Below, in pieces: positions 22,596 to 23,664 of a stretch of DNA of 23,664 nt. The position numbers and the translations under genes are program-made. Positions within the stretch are counted from its first letter, which is position 1, and every line of letters starts with the position of its first letter. This stretch comes from JAJFTV01 sp964426355 (lineage in GTDB: Bacteria; Chloroflexota; Anaerolineae; Anaerolineales; Anaerolineaceae): assembly GCA_964426355.1 (NCBI GenBank), contig CAYRRA010000048.1, forward strand, positions 1 through 23,664, written 5' to 3'. A model generated the notes under the pieces. The model was given only the letters and a program-made list of their open reading frames with translations, was not told the DNA's origin and ran no database searches.

Positions 22596-23123
22596 TCATC
22601 CGCTTTTTGAATGATCCATTGACTTGTCAATTGCGTTATCAAAGAGCAGTGCCTGTCCTTCCCAATCTTCGACAACTGCTTTTTCCCGCCGATAATTGCC
22701 CTGCGTGTATTCCCCGATCACCCTTTCCCAAAACATCTTGGAGAGCTCATTTTTTCCATGTTGAATGACCTCCCACTTCCCGGGAAAGCGATCAAAAATT
22801 TCCAGCGCCGCCAACCTGCCGACCCCTTTGCGGCGGTATTTTCTCATCACAAAGAACTCAGCGATGGACCTTGTTCCGGGTTCTTTTAAAACATAGCAGT
22901 GTTCATTGACCATTACAAAACCTGCCAGCTTGCCATCCGCCCGGATGAAAAAGGGATAGCGGGTTTCATCGGTCCAGTAGTGGTCGAAGTAGGTGTAGCC
23001 GAACAACCCGTGCTCGTTGACGTCTGCATCGTCGTATTCGCTGAAATCATACGCGTACAATTCCATCAAGTGAAACAACACAGATTTATCGTTTTCTGGG
23101 ACTGCGATGAGTTCGACCTTCAT
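22596..23123 (-). CDS. GNAT family N-acetyltransferase
   Basis: The 175-residue protein has a GNAT core: PFFIRADGKLAGFVMV strands, then AEFFVMRKYRRKGVGRLAALEIF with the acetyl-CoA loop RRKGVG at residues 97-102. PGKWEVIQHGKNELSKMFWERVI fits the last GNAT helix and strand. The acceptor is unknown. ATG at 23123 follows AGAGGAA at about 7 bases. The final 20 residues or so are hydrophilic and probably disordered. Confidence 0.9.
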   Translation of the reverse strand: MKVELIAVPENDKSVLFHLMELYAYDFSEYDDADVNEHGLFGYTYFDHYWTDETRYPFFIRADGKLAGFVMVNEHCYVLKEPGTRSIAEFFVMRKYRRKGVGRLAALEIFDRFPGKWEVIQHGKNELSKMFWERVIGEYTQGNYRREKAVVEDWEGQALLFDNAIDKSMDHSKSG

Positions 23124-23435
23124 GTTCTGTTCCTCTGGATGGTTCCGCCGGTTATATGCCTCGCGTGAGAGGGCTTGCTTGCAGGTTAAGTTTATCCTAT
23201 TTTTGCAAAATGTGTCTGTACTGTGATGTTGCTGTGGGGCAAATCATTGTCATTGTGATTCTTGATGAGTCATGGGAAGACTGGAAAGTTGATGATTGGT
23301 GATTGGTTCACCAGTGCCGCGAGTTTTTTTTCGTTGGGTCTATGGAACGCAGGACATCTCTTGATTCGCTCCCCCCTGCATCCGACCCAATCTACCCGAT
23401 CAACCCATTTTGTCATGCCGACGGCAGGACGCATC

Positions 23436-23458
23436 ACCATTGCCCCTGCCTGGCAGGC
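23436..23458 (+). repeat. 23-base perfect dispersed repeat (family A), copy 2
   Basis: Identical over 23 bases to 6549-6571, about 17 kb away. A shorter partial match (TGTCATGCCGA) lies just upstream at 23411, where copy 1 has the family B repeat. Confidence 0.75.
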
Positions 23459-23497
23459 TGGGTTGCTGTCCACATGTCTGCGGGCATACGCCTGGGT

Positions 23498-23530
23498 GGA
23501 TTCCTCGCTTCGCTTCGGAAGGACAACTCG
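23498..23530 (-). repeat. Dispersed intergenic repeat (family B), copy 2, inverted
   Basis: GGATTCCTCGCTTCGCTTCGG followed by AAGGACAACTCG, with the reverse complement matching 6516-6548 apart from a few changes and one inserted base. Confidence 0.65.
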
Positions 23531-23626
23531 CGGTCAACAGCGTGTTATTTGTGATTTACAAACAGTGATGAGTAATCTGTACCACTGCGCGTTTGAAATC
23601 ACATCTCCTGTTGTGTAATAGATGAA

Positions 23627-23655
23627 GCCCCGCAGGGGCGCTGTTTTGCAGCCGG
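23627..23655. repeat. Inverted copy of the 17109 repeat core, with its own hairpin
   Basis: GCCCC-GCA-GGGGC (23627-23639) is a small hairpin running into GGCGCTGTTTTGCAGCCGG (23637-23655), the reverse complement of the core at 17109-17126 with one extra base. The hairpin beside the core differs in sequence from that at 17123 but occupies the same place. Confidence 0.6.
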
Positions 23656-23664
23656 AAGGATTTA

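Larger units (their letters stand above)
23124..23664. other. Non-coding, repeat-rich spacer (541 bases to window end)
   Basis: No frame here has a ribosome site and a recognisable protein. The stretch contains family A and B repeats also present at 6516-6571, gtgattta/agtgatgagtaatc-type low-complexity motifs like those at about 6583-6612 and 17216-17243, and at the end an inverted copy of the 17109 element. It looks like an accumulation site for dispersed repeats upstream of the GNAT gene. Confidence 0.6.

Noticed and set aside
23262..23618. 118-residue plus-strand frame in the terminal spacer
   Set aside because: It runs through dispersed repeats, has no ribosome site and no protein features.

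Overview
The window looks like chromosomal DNA from an anaerobic, fermentative bacterium. Base composition is moderate. The gene set includes a ferredoxin-linked 2-oxoacid oxidoreductase, a B12-binding mutase-like protein, a radical SAM enzyme, a flavodoxin and a Tat-exported flavin reductase. I lean towards Chloroflexota (Anaerolineae-like) from overall gene flavour, but there is no rRNA or taxonomic marker, so this is inference. I saw no rRNA or tRNA gene, no CRISPR array, no transposase and no phage gene.

Layout. (1) 1-3100, plus strand: four closely packed genes (a cysteine-containing protein of unknown function cut by the window edge, a GNAT/YoaP-like acetyltransferase, an unrecognised 235-residue protein, and an SPL-type radical SAM protein). 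(2) 3113-5898, minus: a B12-binding mutase-like protein followed by an octopine/nopaline-dehydrogenase-family protein. (3) 6040-8432, minus: a stand-alone YedF C-terminal-like DsrE protein, a repeat-rich spacer, and a Tat/lipoprotein FAD reductase with its own promoter. (4) 8618-13159, minus: promoter, yybP-ykoY-type (Mn2+) riboswitch, intrinsic terminator, SERCA-like P-type ATPase, and a pyruvate carboxylase/oxaloacetate decarboxylase-type carboxyltransferase overlapping the ATPase by 8 bases, closed by a terminator. (5) 13261-17055, plus: promoter with an overlapping palindromic operator, then TetR regulator, ABC ATPase, two ABC-2 permeases and a 44-residue membrane peptide. (6) 17294-18358, minus: an MscS-family channel. 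(7) 18379-21489, plus: promoter, 260-base leader, four-subunit ketoisovalerate-type ferredoxin oxidoreductase (vorD-B-A-C order) and terminator. (8) 21607-23123: a small zinc-ribbon gene that looks broken, a flavodoxin and a GNAT acetyltransferase. (9) 23124-23664: a non-coding stretch rich in dispersed repeats that also occur at 6470-6670 and 17109-17153.

The most distinctive unit is region 4. The minus-strand leader carries the conserved pieces of the yybP-ykoY Mn2+ aptamer. Its 3' end shares bases with a terminator hairpin, giving a plausible metal-ON switch for a cation pump. The same transcript should carry a metal-dependent carboxyltransferase that lacks a biotin domain. Other points worth attention are the B12-protein/opine-dehydrogenase pair with an altered B12 motif, the self-regulated TetR-ABC operon ending in a tiny membrane protein, and the long vor leader, which has fragments reminiscent of, but not sufficient for, a TPP riboswitch.
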